DNA of 64,000 nucleotides, taken from NCBI RefSeq assembly GCF_000499785.1, contig NZ_HG726023.1:449926-513925 (forward strand), written 5' to 3'. The notes under the pieces were generated by a model, which was not told where the DNA came from, searched no databases, and saw only the letters and a list, made by a program, of their open reading frames with translations. The translations under genes were made by a program, and so were the position numbers. Origin of the DNA: Bacteroides neonati (lineage in GTDB: Bacteria > Bacteroidota > Bacteroidia > Bacteroidales > Bacteroidaceae). Shown here piece by piece: positions 1-8,442 of the stretch; position 1 is the first letter of the stretch; every line of letters begins with the position of its first letter.

Positions 1-54
1 TAAAAATGATTTTAGACGCCCTTTTTTTATCTGTTCGTTTTTGATCTGGTTGCT

Positions 55-594
55 TTAGTCAGCAACTACATTATATACCTCGCGGTATAGAGTCTGTTTT
101 ACCTCTTCGAAATCCTGTTCGGATTGAAGATTGCCATATACCATTAAGTGCATGGGCAAAAAGCCGTCGCCCGCTTTATAGGGAGGTTGCTGATATTCAT
201 TATCCCAAAGAACAAATCCTTGTCGTTTGTAGAAATTAATACGACGTTGTGCCATTTCTTCGACCGGTTCCTCTACCTCAAGTACAATCGGTTGCCGAAT
301 CTGTTGGCAGATATGTTGCAATACCTTTTGTCCGTACCCTCCGTTACGCTGATCGGGGTGTATGGCGAAGTGCTCAACGTAATAGAAACGTTCGAAATTC
401 CAGTAAGTGATGAAACCGACAGGTGTGTTATCATCAAAAATGAGGTTGTTGTGAAAATGACCGGTTTGATCGGTGTAGTTGCGAAGATGCGATAATTCGC
501 GGTATTCTTCGGGGGGGAAGGCTGCAATAAGCAACCTCTCCATGAACGTGTAATGCTCTGTATCAGCCGTGCTGATCGGTTGAAGTCTGATCAT
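55..594 (-). CDS. GNAT family N-acetyltransferase
   Basis: This 179-residue protein has the GNAT fold signature: a beta strand ending in FAIHP (about residues 76-80) followed by the acetyl-CoA pyrophosphate loop QRNGGYG (82-88), then a helix and the strand PIVLEVEEP. GNAT enzymes move an acetyl group from acetyl-CoA to an amine; the substrate cannot be read from sequence. It is cytoplasmic, with no signal peptide. It lies 21 bp after the M64 peptidase gene on the same strand and is probably co-transcribed with it. The start is an ATG giving MIRLQPIS. Family call is confident, substrate unknown. Confidence 0.85.
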   Translation of the reverse strand: MIRLQPISTADTEHYTFMERLLIAAFPPEEYRELSHLRNYTDQTGHFHNNLIFDDNTPVGFITYWNFERFYYVEHFAIHPDQRNGGYGQKVLQHICQQIRQPIVLEVEEPVEEMAQRRINFYKRQGFVLWDNEYQQPPYKAGDGFLPMHLMVYGNLQSEQDFEEVKQTLYREVYNVVAD

Positions 595-615
595 AAATAT
601 AGTTTGAATTGGATA

Positions 616-1896
616 TTATTTATCTGTATAAAACTCAATCATTCTGCGAAGTGCACGTTGGCAAACAGGACAGAACGTTGGATATTCGTTCGTGCGCATT
701 CTACAGTCATTTGCCGGACGATAGATGCCCTTAGCCGAGTAGCCTCCACCCTCGTATACTCCTACCGGAAAAGCATCTTTACTTGATACCGGGGTAGGAA
801 TAGGCGTAGCGACCGGAAGCATATCCTGCCATTTCTCTGCAAAGTTGACACGGGTTGTGATATTCTGCTCCCAAGGCTCTACAGAAAGAGGGTAAGTGTC
901 GGTCATGACATCGTTGTCGTAAAAGTACTCATCGCCCAATCCGCCGAAGCTATGGCCGAACTCATGCACTACTACCGGTTTGAAAGTAGGGTGATGCGCT
1001 GCGGTCAATGTGTATGAGTTATAGATGCCTCCACCTCCATACTCCTTGGTGTTTACAATGATGATGATATGCTCGTAAGGTATACCGGCCAATGCTTCAT
1101 GAATCGATTTCACGCGACTTGTGGTCAAGTATCGATCTGAGTAAAAGGTATCGAAGTGTGAGCTGAAAGCGGTTTGTTTCCAATCTTTTTTGCGGGGCAC
1201 GCTCACTCCACTATCTTTGGATGGGCTGGCTACTGCCACTATATTGAACTTCTCCTTCATCGACTTGAATGGCTCGTAAAAGAATAAACTTTCGCAAGTA
1301 GCAGCGGCATCTTTATAAAACAGTTCCATTTCTGCTTCCGTATAACCTTCGGCCAGAATTGCCACATCAATGCAATCTTGTTCGCTACCGCTTCGTTGCA
1401 TGTATTTATGCGGAGTAATATGAGATAGACCACGTTGGTGAATGAGGATGTCGTTTGGGTGTATCGTATGCTTCAAGGTGGCGATAACTTGGTGAGATGC
1501 ATTACGCAATGTAATCTCAACTTCGGCGGTGCGTTGAGGATACGGTAATAGAAATGTGTTTTCGAATGCTTTGGCAGTCGTTTTGGCCTCGTCGGTACTC
1601 AACCACTCCTGAAATAGCGATGAAAATGAGGTTTTATAAATACAATCGTTGGTTGCAGAATCGCGTACAATGATTTCACCGTTTCCCTTTAGAGGCAATT
1701 CGGATAAGCGATGTTGCCTTCCGGCCCAGGTGGGTAACTGAGATAATTCGTCAACAAAAATTGTTTGCTTTGCAGCATCACCGCTGAATATATAATCAAC
1801 ACGTAACGTTTTATTAAGGAAATGGTCGGCAAAGTTTTGGGCATTCAGTGCGAATGTCAACATAAACGAAAGGCAAAGAGTAAGGCATTTTTTCAT
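616..1896 (-). CDS. Secreted M64 family (IgA-peptidase-like) zinc metallopeptidase
   Basis: The 426-residue protein starts with a signal peptide (MKKCLTLCLSFMLTFALNAQ) and carries HEFGHSFGGLGDE at about residues 311-323, the HExxHxxGxxD-type zinc site typical of peptidase family M64. The N-terminal 150 residues look like the beta-rich M64 N-terminal domain. The family is named after a Clostridium ramosum IgA protease, but Bacteroides members are not shown to cut IgA, so the substrate is open. It probably acts in the periplasm or outside the cell. The final Cys-rich stretch (CRMRTNEYPTFCPVCQRAL) may bind another metal. The acetyltransferase gene follows 21 bp downstream. Confidence 0.9.
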   Translation of the reverse strand: MKKCLTLCLSFMLTFALNAQNFADHFLNKTLRVDYIFSGDAAKQTIFVDELSQLPTWAGRQHRLSELPLKGNGEIIVRDSATNDCIYKTSFSSLFQEWLSTDEAKTTAKAFENTFLLPYPQRTAEVEITLRNASHQVIATLKHTIHPNDILIHQRGLSHITPHKYMQRSGSEQDCIDVAILAEGYTEAEMELFYKDAAATCESLFFYEPFKSMKEKFNIVAVASPSKDSGVSVPRKKDWKQTAFSSHFDTFYSDRYLTTSRVKSIHEALAGIPYEHIIIIVNTKEYGGGGIYNSYTLTAAHHPTFKPVVVHEFGHSFGGLGDEYFYDNDVMTDTYPLSVEPWEQNITTRVNFAEKWQDMLPVATPIPTPVSSKDAFPVGVYEGGGYSAKGIYRPANDCRMRTNEYPTFCPVCQRALRRMIEFYTDK

Positions 1897-1920
1897 ATTT
1901 GGTGTATATTTATGTTTCTA

Positions 1921-1928
1921 CAAAGGTA
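1921..1928 (-). promoter_or_regulatory. -7 element of the M64 peptidase promoter
   Basis: The minus strand reads TACCTTTG, matching the Bacteroides primary-sigma -7 consensus TAnnTTTG, about 25 bp before the peptidase start codon. No good -33 TTTG is visible at the usual 19-20 bp spacing. Confidence 0.5.
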
Positions 1929-2002
1929 CAAACTATTATCGACTTATTCTATTTTAGGAAATAAAAGTAATAAATCATAGTATTTATTGAGCGGAAAATA
2001 GC

Positions 2003-2010
2003 TAACTTTG
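2003..2010 (+). promoter_or_regulatory. -7 element of the Lrp/AsnC gene promoter
   Basis: TAACTTTG matches TAnnTTTG and lies 38 bp before the ATG at 2049. No clear -33 TTTG is seen. The leader is AT-rich. Confidence 0.5.
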
Positions 2011-2048
2011 CATAAAAAGATTCAGGTTTAAAACAAATTGATTTAAAA

Positions 2049-2525
2049 ATGGGACATCATCAATTGGATGCTTTAGATGAACAGATTCTGAAGCTGATTG
2101 CGGATAATGCACGTATTCCTTTTCTGGAAGTAGCAAGAGCGTGCAATGTATCTGGAGCAGCAATTCATCAGCGTATTCAGAAGTTAACGAATTTAGGAAT
2201 ATTAAAAGGTTCGGAATACATTATTGATCCGGAAAAGATAGGGTATGAAACATGTGCTTATATTGGTATCTATCTAAAAGATCCGGAGTCATTCGACTCT
2301 GTAACCAAAGCGTTGGAGAATATTCCGGAAGTGGTGGAATGTCATTTTACTACCGGGAAATATGATATGTTCATTAAAATTTACGCAAGAAACAATCATC
2401 ATCTGTTAAGTGTAATCCACGATAAGTTGCAGCCATTGGGCTTAGCACGTACAGAAACGTTGATTTCTTTCCACGAGGCTATCAAGCGCCAAATGCCGAT
2501 AGTTATCGATGTAGATGAGGATTAA
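2049..2525 (+). CDS. Lrp/AsnC family transcriptional regulator
   Basis: The 158-residue protein has the two-part Lrp layout: an N-terminal winged helix (LDALDEQILKLIADNARIPF, then VARACNVSGAAIHQRIQKL, about residues 7-50) and a C-terminal RAM ligand/oligomer domain (about 70-150, with EVVECHFTTGKYDMFIKIYA). Family members bind DNA as octamers and often sense amino acids. It stands alone; the convergent folA gene ends one base away, with no terminator-like hairpin between them. Its targets cannot be read from this window. Confidence 0.92.
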   Translation: MGHHQLDALDEQILKLIADNARIPFLEVARACNVSGAAIHQRIQKLTNLGILKGSEYIIDPEKIGYETCAYIGIYLKDPESFDSVTKALENIPEVVECHFTTGKYDMFIKIYARNNHHLLSVIHDKLQPLGLARTETLISFHEAIKRQMPIVIDVDED

Positions 2526-2526
2526 T

Positions 2527-3015
2527 TTATTTTCGGGCGTAATCGACAAAAGCATAAGAGCAGAGATGTTTTTCATCCACAGGATGAACTTCTCTGCTTT
2601 TTTCTTTCCATACAGTTGGAGAAACTTCGGGGAAGTATGCATCCGCTTCCGTAGCCGTATCGTCAATCTCGGTGAGGCAAAGCTCGTCGGCCAAAGGCAT
2701 TGCTTGCTGATAAATGCTTGCTCCGCCGATAATATATACCTTCTCTTCCGCTTGACAGCTTTCTAACGCAGCTTCAAGGGATGAAAAGACCTCGGCTCCC
2801 GTACACTGGGTAGCCGGGTTGGAACTTAGAACAATATTTCTACGGTTAGGCAATGCTCCCTTGGGTAGAGACTCGAAGGTTTTGCGCCCCATGATGATGG
2901 TGTTTCCGGTTGTGAGTGCTTTGAAGCGTCTCAAGTCATTGGGTAGCCAGAAAAGAAGTTTGTTGTCGAAGCCGATGGCGTTGCGACGATCGATAGCGGC
3001 AATGATACTTATCAT
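2527..3015 (-). CDS. folA: Dihydrofolate reductase
   Basis: Starting at MISIIAAID gives 162 residues, the normal bacterial DHFR length; a longer in-frame reading adds 16 residues with no DHFR similarity. Visible motifs are the nicotinamide/folate loop NAIGFDNKL, LPNDLRRF with the catalytic acid at Asp27 (same number as in E. coli), the NADPH-binding IIMGRKTFESLP and the later IIGGASIYQQAMP. It reduces dihydrofolate to tetrahydrofolate, regenerating the folate oxidised by thymidylate synthase. thyA lies 37 bp upstream on the same strand, so this is a thyA-folA operon. Confidence 0.96.
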   Translation of the reverse strand: MISIIAAIDRRNAIGFDNKLLFWLPNDLRRFKALTTGNTIIMGRKTFESLPKGALPNRRNIVLSSNPATQCTGAEVFSSLEAALESCQAEEKVYIIGGASIYQQAMPLADELCLTEIDDTATEADAYFPEVSPTVWKEKSREVHPVDEKHLCSYAFVDYARK

Positions 3016-3052
3016 GGTGGGTGGAGCGTTTGAGAGTTTAAAACGGATTAAA

Positions 3053-3847
3053 TTAAATAGCAACTTTTCCGGCGATGTGCGGATACGGATGATAATCGAC
3101 TAATTCAAAGTCTTCAAACTTGAAATCGAAGATACTCTTTACATCCGGGTTTATTTTCATTTGTGGCAACGGACGGGGCTCGCGGCTTAGTTGCAACTCT
3201 ACCTGTTCTAAATGGTTGAGGTAAATATGAGCATCACCGAGGGTATGTATGAAGTCTCCCGCTTGGAGTCCGGTTACTTGTGCCATCATTTGCAACAATA
3301 GTGCATACGAGGCGATGTTGAAAGGCACTCCTAGAAAGATGTCGGCACTGCGTTGATATAGTTGCAGACTCAGTCGTCCGTTAGCTACATAAAACTGAAA
3401 GAAGGCATGGCATGGGGGAAGATTCATTTGATCCAAATCTCCTACATTCCAAGCACTAACGATGATTCTTCGTGAGTCGGGGTTGTGCTTGATCATCTCT
3501 ACTGCTTCGCTGATCTGGTCGATAAAGCCTCCGTTGTAGGTAGGCCATGAACGCCACTGATAACCATAGATATGTCCTAAATCGCCCTTCTCGTCGGCCC
3601 ACTCGTTCCAGATACGAACGCCATTATCTTGTAGGTATTTTACATTGGTATCTCCTTGAAGAAACCAAAGTAACTCGTGTATGATGGACTTTAAGTGTAG
3701 CTTCTTGGTTGTCAGACAAGGAAATCCCTCATCTAAATTGAACCGCATCTGATGTCCGAAAACACTAATGGTGCCTGTGCCTGTGCGGTCACTCTTCTCT
3801 GCACCTTCTGCGAGTACACGGTTGAGTAGGTCTAAATATTGTTTCAT
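3053..3847 (-). CDS. thyA: Thymidylate synthase
   Basis: 264 residues, identical in length to E. coli ThyA. The nucleophile lies in [12 protein letters not shown] at Cys146. Other signatures are [16 protein letters not shown] (phosphate-binding Arg21), [21 protein letters not shown] and [23 protein letters not shown]. The enzyme methylates dUMP to dTMP using methylene-tetrahydrofolate and leaves dihydrofolate, which the downstream folA product recycles. First gene of the thyA-folA unit, with a TAACTTTG -7 element just upstream. Confidence 0.97.
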   Translation of the reverse strand: MKQYLDLLNRVLAEGAEKSDRTGTGTISVFGHQMRFNLDEGFPCLTTKKLHLKSIIHELLWFLQGDTNVKYLQDNGVRIWNEWADEKGDLGHIYGYQWRSWPTYNGGFIDQISEAVEMIKHNPDSRRIIVSAWNVGDLDQMNLPPCHAFFQFYVANGRLSLQLYQRSADIFLGVPFNIASYALLLQMMAQVTGLQAGDFIHTLGDAHIYLNHLEQVELQLSREPRPLPQMKINPDVKSIFDFKFEDFELVDYHPYPHIAGKVAI

Positions 3848-3851
3848 ACGG

Positions 3852-3859
3852 CAAAGTTA
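3852..3859 (-). promoter_or_regulatory. -7 element of the thyA-folA promoter
   Basis: The minus strand reads TAACTTTG, a match to TAnnTTTG, only 5 bp before the thyA ATG, so the transcript leader would be extremely short or the start codon would lie very close to the transcription start. Confidence 0.4.
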
Positions 3860-3892
3860 TAAAAAATGCAGCGAGTTAAAAAATATACCGGG

Positions 3893-5155
3893 CTATAAAA
3901 ACGGAGTGAATATATTAGCAAACCAGCCAACGAACTTTCTCCATGGGGAACGCTTTTTCCAATACTCCGGGGTGAGTTGTGTGCAGTTAGCAATGTCTTC
4001 ATCGAACATCTCATTGAGTTCTTGTGTCACCTCCTTATCGAAAATAAAAGCATTCGTTTCATAATCGTATCGTAGGCTTCGGCTGTTGAGGTTGGCAGTG
4101 CCAACGGTACAGAACTTATCATCGACCATCATAATCTTTGAGTGATGGAAGCCTCCATTGTATAGGTAAATGGTCGCTCCCCGCTTCATCAGTTTATGCA
4201 CTTTGTAGAGCGATGCATCGGGTGTAAAAGGAATATCGGACTTGGAAGAGATCATAATCTCGACCTTCGTACCGCGATCAATAGCCATATTTAGCGTTTT
4301 ACGGATAGAGGAAGTGGGCACGAAATAAGGATTCACAATCCGTACATTGTGTTGGGCGGCATAGATAGATACTGCATACGAGTGGCTCATGATGCGAGTC
4401 TGTGTTTTGGGCGTACGATCTACGATGGCTACCGTTGTGTTGCCTGCGCTATCTGCCGCCTGAAAATAAACATCCCCTTCGATCTTTTGCTTGGTCGTTT
4501 TGTTCCAAATGGTGAGAAAGATGCGTTGCAGGTCTTCCACTGCCGGCCCTTCTATATGTATATGCATATCGCGCCATGCACCGATTTCGGGTAGTCCCTG
4601 TATGTAGTAATCGGCAATATTCATACCTCCGGTGTATCCGATACGTCCGTCAATGACTACAATCTTTCGATGATCGCGGTGAGCGGCATGGTTGATGTAC
4701 GGGAAGGTAAACGGATCGAACTTAACTATTTCAATGCCTCGGCTGCGGATCGAATCGAGGTGCTCTTTCTTGAGCGGTTGGTTGTTCGACCAATTGCCAA
4801 AGGCATCGAACATAGCCCGCACCTCTACACCCTCCTTTGCTTTCTCGGCCAGCAGGTCGAATAAAGCATTGGCTATGGAGTCGTTTCGAAAGTTAAAATA
4901 CTCGAGATGAATATGGTGTTTGGCTTCGCGAATATTGGCAAAGAGGTCAATGAACTTTTCACGTCCGCTTTTGAGTAACTCAACCTTATTATGATGTGTG
5001 ATGGGTACGTTGGCGTGCTGAAAGAAGTCAAGCAATACGGTATCGCTTGGTATTTGACTTACGTCATGTAATTGCACCAGTAAACTATCTTTTTTCTCCG
5101 TGCCGGTGCTACTTAAAGAAACGAGTAATAGAAGGATGAATATAATTTGTCTCAA
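3893..5155 (-). CDS. cls: Phospholipase D family protein, cardiolipin-synthase-like
   Basis: Two HxK(x4)D motifs are present: HRKIVVID (about residues 162-169) and HSKIMMVD (338-345), each followed by a Gly/Asn-rich stretch (GYTGGMN, GTANLNSRS). This is the double-HKD layout of bacterial cardiolipin synthases, which join two phosphatidylglycerols to give cardiolipin and glycerol. In place of the usual two N-terminal membrane helices there is a signal-peptide-like segment (IIFILLLLVSLSSTGT), so a secreted or periplasmic phospholipase D role is possible. The only in-frame start upstream is TTG at 5155; an in-frame stop precedes it. Confidence 0.85.
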   Translation of the reverse strand: MRQIIFILLLLVSLSSTGTEKKDSLLVQLHDVSQIPSDTVLLDFFQHANVPITHHNKVELLKSGREKFIDLFANIREAKHHIHLEYFNFRNDSIANALFDLLAEKAKEGVEVRAMFDAFGNWSNNQPLKKEHLDSIRSRGIEIVKFDPFTFPYINHAAHRDHRKIVVIDGRIGYTGGMNIADYYIQGLPEIGAWRDMHIHIEGPAVEDLQRIFLTIWNKTTKQKIEGDVYFQAADSAGNTTVAIVDRTPKTQTRIMSHSYAVSIYAAQHNVRIVNPYFVPTSSIRKTLNMAIDRGTKVEIMISSKSDIPFTPDASLYKVHKLMKRGATIYLYNGGFHHSKIMMVDDKFCTVGTANLNSRSLRYDYETNAFIFDKEVTQELNEMFDEDIANCTQLTPEYWKKRSPWRKFVGWFANIFTPFL

Positions 5156-5190
5156 ACTGTTTTTTCTTAAGGGTCATTTTATGAAGAAAA

Positions 5191-5198
5191 CAAAGATA
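5191..5198 (-). promoter_or_regulatory. -7 element of the phospholipase D (cls) promoter
   Basis: The minus strand reads TATCTTTG. A transcript starting about 7 bp downstream would carry roughly 28 nt before the TTG at 5155, but almost nothing before an out-of-frame ATG at 5177, so this element favours the TTG start. Confidence 0.5.
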
Positions 5199-5267
5199 CA
5201 ACTTCTCTGTTCTAGGCTTCTTTTGGTGATCGATAAATTTATTGTAAATTAACAAAACACGGTACTA

Positions 5268-5317
5268 TTGAGCCGGTGCATCCACGACCTGCATAGTCTA
5301 TGGATGCACCGGCTCAA
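5268..5317. terminator. Strong hairpin, 17-bp perfect stem
   Basis: TTGAGCCGGTGCATCCA (5268-5284) is perfectly complementary to 5301-5317, with a 16-nt loop. It sits between the 3' end of the small membrane gene of the sigma-factor operon and the cls promoter, where a terminator for the sigma operon would be expected. The sequence after it on the minus strand is not a clean U-tract, so it may instead be a repeat or a protein-binding site. Confidence 0.6.
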
Positions 5318-5343
5318 CGGTACGGTGCGGTAATACGCTGTCT

Positions 5344-5673
5344 TTATTGCACCATGGCCCACGCTTTGCGTACTCCCAGAAAAGCGAGTACGATTACAGC
5401 GATAAGCAATGATCGAGGGTCGATGCTTGTGGTACTGCTTTGTACGATCGATACAAAAACATCGCGCAAGGTCGAAATGATTCCTTGAAATCCATCACAA
5501 ACAAAGAATAAGGCAATAGCCACCAGCGTAATAAACACTGCCCATGCCTGTGCCAACCGATTTACCCGATGGGGTAGCTTCCGGAGTACCCGGCGGCTGA
5601 ATCCGTTGTCTGCTATCTCTTTTTTCTCTGCAGCGAAGAAATCGCGCAGGAGTTTGTCATCTGTTTCCGTCAT
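5344..5673 (-). CDS. Small membrane protein of the ECF sigma operon (DUF5056-like)
   Basis: A 109-residue protein with a charged cytoplasmic N-terminus (about residues 1-40, MTETDDKLLRDFFAAEKKEI) and two hydrophobic segments (about 43-62 and 88-105). Its start overlaps the end of the sigma factor gene by 17 bp, so the two are translationally linked. Layout and position recall Bacteroidales DUF5056 proteins beside sigma factors. By position it could be an anti-sigma factor holding the sigma factor at the membrane, but no zinc-anti-sigma motif (HxxxCxxC) is present, so that role is inference. Confidence 0.7.
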   Translation of the reverse strand: MTETDDKLLRDFFAAEKKEIADNGFSRRVLRKLPHRVNRLAQAWAVFITLVAIALFFVCDGFQGIISTLRDVFVSIVQSSTTSIDPRSLLIAVIVLAFLGVRKAWAMVQ

Positions 5674-6205
5674 AGCCGTTTCTTTTTAAATAGGTTGCTA
5701 ACTTCTCTTTTCCCCGCGAGAGATGGCTCTTCACCGTTCCCGTCGGTATGCCTGTTATGCCGGCAATTTTATCTATGCTTACATCTTCCATATAAAATAG
5801 GGTGATGCAGGTTCGTTCCACTTCTTTCAGCATTTTGAGCGACTGATATACGTCCATTTGTTGCCCCACATTTTCCTGTTCGGTACTGTTCATCACATCT
5901 ACCTCCCGGGCATCGAGGTCTGCCGTCTCTTTTCGACTGCGAATATAATCATAAAAAACATTATAAGCAATTCGATAGAGCCACGTCGAGAAACTCGATA
6001 GGTTTTTAAAGGAAGCAAGGCTGGTATATGCTTTTATGAACGTATCTTGTGCCAAATCGTCACTCAACTCGCTATCGCCACAGGTCTGGTTCAAGAAGAA
6101 GCGCCGGATGGGCGACTGATACTTCTGAACCAGCTGGTCGAAGGCTTTGGTATTCTTAAATACCACGACCTGTGCGACTAACGATATGTCGTTGAGTTGA
6201 CTCAT
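5657..6205 (-). CDS. ECF-type RNA polymerase sigma factor
   Basis: With the start at MSQLNDIS the protein is 182 residues. Region 2 is visible (FDQLVQKYQSPIRRFFLNQ, then ELSDDLAQDTFIKAYTSLASF and STWLYRIAYNVFYDYIR), as is region 4 (LKEVERTCITLFYMEDVSIDKIAGITGIPTGTVKSHLSRGKEKL) with its helix-turn-helix. There is no region 1 or 3, as expected of an ECF factor. The ATG overlaps the stop of the upstream membrane gene in an ATGA arrangement, and the small membrane gene overlaps the 3' end, so the three form one tight unit. Target promoters are unknown. Confidence 0.93.
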   Translation of the reverse strand: MSQLNDISLVAQVVVFKNTKAFDQLVQKYQSPIRRFFLNQTCGDSELSDDLAQDTFIKAYTSLASFKNLSSFSTWLYRIAYNVFYDYIRSRKETADLDAREVDVMNSTEQENVGQQMDVYQSLKMLKEVERTCITLFYMEDVSIDKIAGITGIPTGTVKSHLSRGKEKLATYLKRNGYDGNR

Positions 6206-6870
6206 TTCTCCTCGTTGGTAGGGTGTTGATTGCGTGCTACCAACCATTGTCCGATACCGGTAAACATAACCAGCAAACCGATACAACCGACGCCAAAGCT
6301 ATTGGTGATGGCCCATAGGAAGATGAATAGTCCGATGCCCAGGCAGATGTTTTTGATCCCTTTCGAGCGTGTATCCAGATTCAGGCTCTCCTTGAATACA
6401 CCTTCGGGGATGGGTTGTCCGGCAGCCAAGGCTTGTTCTACCAATTTATACCGTGCTTTCTTGCTGCGGTAGCGGAAGTAGAAAGCCAGAAAGATGATAA
6501 AGAGCGGGAAACCGAATACGAACAGGAAGGTGATGGTAACCACTGTAATGGCCATATTGGCTGCATCTTTGGGTACGTTGAGGTCGTTGAAGAAGTCGAA
6601 ATCATGATTGCTGCTATCGCTATCGGTGCTTTCGCTGCTTCCCACATAGGTACTGTCATCCGGAGTATCGGTAAACTCGGCGATGTAGGTAGAGTCGTCA
6701 TTGTCGGCACTCGATACGGTTACCGCACTGCCTTTCGGGGCAGGGGTTGTTTGGGTGACACTTACTTTTACCTTACCAATGGTGTCTTTAAGGATGGTTG
6801 TTTTCTGTTGTGCCATTGCCAACGAACAGAGGGTGGATACGACCATCAGGCTCATAAGAATACGTTTCAT
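6202..6870 (-). CDS. Membrane protein with signal peptide, DUF6249-like, first gene of sigma operon
   Basis: 222 residues: signal peptide (MKRILMSLMVVSTLCSLAMAQ), an extracytoplasmic Ser/Thr/Asp-rich stretch (about 25-92, with TPDDSTYVGSSESTDSDSS), a membrane helix (about 105-130), a basic stretch RYRSKKARYKLVEQALAAGQPIPEGVF, and one or two more helices (about 170-210). The middle and end resemble DUF6249 proteins, which often accompany ECF sigma genes in Bacteroidales. Being co-transcribed with the sigma factor it may be part of its signal-sensing circuit; this is inference. An antisense reading across it is a shadow. Confidence 0.7.
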   Translation of the reverse strand: MKRILMSLMVVSTLCSLAMAQQKTTILKDTIGKVKVSVTQTTPAPKGSAVTVSSADNDDSTYIAEFTDTPDDSTYVGSSESTDSDSSNHDFDFFNDLNVPKDAANMAITVVTITFLFVFGFPLFIIFLAFYFRYRSKKARYKLVEQALAAGQPIPEGVFKESLNLDTRSKGIKNICLGIGLFIFLWAITNSFGVGCIGLLVMFTGIGQWLVARNQHPTNEEK

Positions 6871-6976
6871 ATCTTTTGTTTTTATTGTTTCTTTGCGAGT
6901 TAGACGTAGTTAATATCACGGAAAGTTGCAAAGAGACGAAATAATTTTGATATTTGCACCCATTAACAGTATAAAG

Positions 6977-8425
6977 ATGAACTTACCCGCCCCGTTTGCC
7001 CTATCGAGCCGTGCCCTGTTGGGCGACGAAGAGTACGAGAAACTAGCCATTGCCTTGCAACAGGAATCCCCCGTAAGTGTGCGACTGAACGAAGCCGTGC
7101 AGGTAGATGCCGGGTTGAATGTGCCGCTCTCCGAGATTCCCTGGTCTACTGCCGGACACTATCTGGAGCAGCGGTTGACGTTTACCTTCGATCCCCTCTT
7201 TCATGCCGGATGCTACTATGTGCAAGAAGCCTCGTCGATGTTTGTCGAGCAGGCCTTGAAGCGCTACCTCCCTACTGCTCCGGTGGTGATGCTCGATCTC
7301 TGCGCAGCCCCGGGCGGCAAGTCGACCCATGCACGCAGTGTATTGCCGCAGGGCAGTTTGTTGGTTGCCAACGAGGTGGTTCGCAACCGTTCGCAGATAC
7401 TTGCCGAGAATCTTACGAAATGGGGACACCCCGATGTGGTGGTAACCAACAACGATCCGGCCGACTTTACACCGCTCACCTCGTTCTTCGATGTGATCTT
7501 GACCGATGTGCCCTGTTCGGGCGAGGGAATGTTTCGCAAAGACCCCAACGCAGTCGAAGAGTGGAGCCCCGAGAATGTAACCGTCTGTTGGCAACGGCAG
7601 CAACGCATCCTCTCCGATATCTGGCCCTGTCTTCGTCCCGGCGGTATGCTGATTTATAGCACCTGCACTTATAATACGAAGGAGAACGAGGAGAACGTGC
7701 GCTGGATGTGCGAGGAGTTTGGTGCCGAGGTGCTTGGGCTCGATGTGCCCGATAGTTGGAACATCACCGGCAACCTTTTGCCCGATGCCGACTTCCCCGT
7801 CTATCGCTTTCTGCCCCATCGCACCCAAGGCGAGGGGTTCTTCTTGGCCGTGGTTCGTAAACCCGAAACGGCCTGTGCCGAGCGTTCATCGGCTTATGAA
7901 GCGACCGAGCGTGCCCCATCTGCCAAACGGAAGAATAAAAAAAACACCCCTCCCACGCCCCCTCTTGTATCGAAAGAACAGTTAGCCTTGGCGAAGAGCT
8001 GGTTGCTTGCCCCCGATGATTACGAACTGTCGGTGAGCGGTTCCGTTGTTTCCGCTTTCACCCGTACCCGTTCGGGCGAGCTGGCTTCGCTCTCTTCGTT
8101 GCTGCGCATCGTGCAGGCAGGCGTTACGCTGGGCGAGGCAAAGGGCAAGGACTTGATTCCCAACCACGCTTTGGCCATGAGCCGGGTGCTCAAACCGGGT
8201 GCTTTTCCTACCGAAGAGGTGAGCTACGACCAAGCCATCGCCTACCTGCGCAAAGAGGCCATCTCCTTATCGGAAACAGCCCCTCGCGGTTATGTGTTGC
8301 TTCTGTACAAACAGGTTCCGTTGGGTTTTGTGAAGAATATCGGCAACCGTGCCAACAATCTCTACCCCCAAGAGTGGCGCATCCGCAGCGGCTATCTGCC
8401 CGACGAGATACGGACACTTTTCTAA
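6977..8425 (+). CDS. rRNA cytosine-C5 methyltransferase, NOL1/NOP2/Sun (RsmB/RsmF) family
   Basis: From MNLPAPFAL the protein is 482 residues. It has the SAM-binding motif DLCAAPGGKSTHA (about residues 106-118), the two catalytic cysteines in DVPCSGEGMF and YSTCTYNTKENEENV, and a C-terminal domain (about 330-480) like the RsmF RNA-recognition tail. These enzymes make 5-methylcytosine in rRNA using one Cys as nucleophile and the other for release. The GC content and codon use are higher than in neighbouring genes, which produces long antisense open frames. The exact rRNA position modified is not deducible. Confidence 0.92.
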   Translation: MNLPAPFALSSRALLGDEEYEKLAIALQQESPVSVRLNEAVQVDAGLNVPLSEIPWSTAGHYLEQRLTFTFDPLFHAGCYYVQEASSMFVEQALKRYLPTAPVVMLDLCAAPGGKSTHARSVLPQGSLLVANEVVRNRSQILAENLTKWGHPDVVVTNNDPADFTPLTSFFDVILTDVPCSGEGMFRKDPNAVEEWSPENVTVCWQRQQRILSDIWPCLRPGGMLIYSTCTYNTKENEENVRWMCEEFGAEVLGLDVPDSWNITGNLLPDADFPVYRFLPHRTQGEGFFLAVVRKPETACAERSSAYEATERAPSAKRKNKKNTPPTPPLVSKEQLALAKSWLLAPDDYELSVSGSVVSAFTRTRSGELASLSSLLRIVQAGVTLGEAKGKDLIPNHALAMSRVLKPGAFPTEEVSYDQAIAYLRKEAISLSETAPRGYVLLLYKQVPLGFVKNIGNRANNLYPQEWRIRSGYLPDEIRTLF

Positions 8426-8442
8426 GGGTCCGGACAGGTCTA

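Noticed and set aside
1..54. Partial gene at the left edge
   Set aside because: Only 54 bases precede the stop codon of the acetyltransferase; no frame or motif can be judged.
7043..7828. 261-codon open frame antisense to the rRNA methyltransferase gene
   Set aside because: Shadow of a gene with complete catalytic motifs; no signal, motif or promoter of its own.
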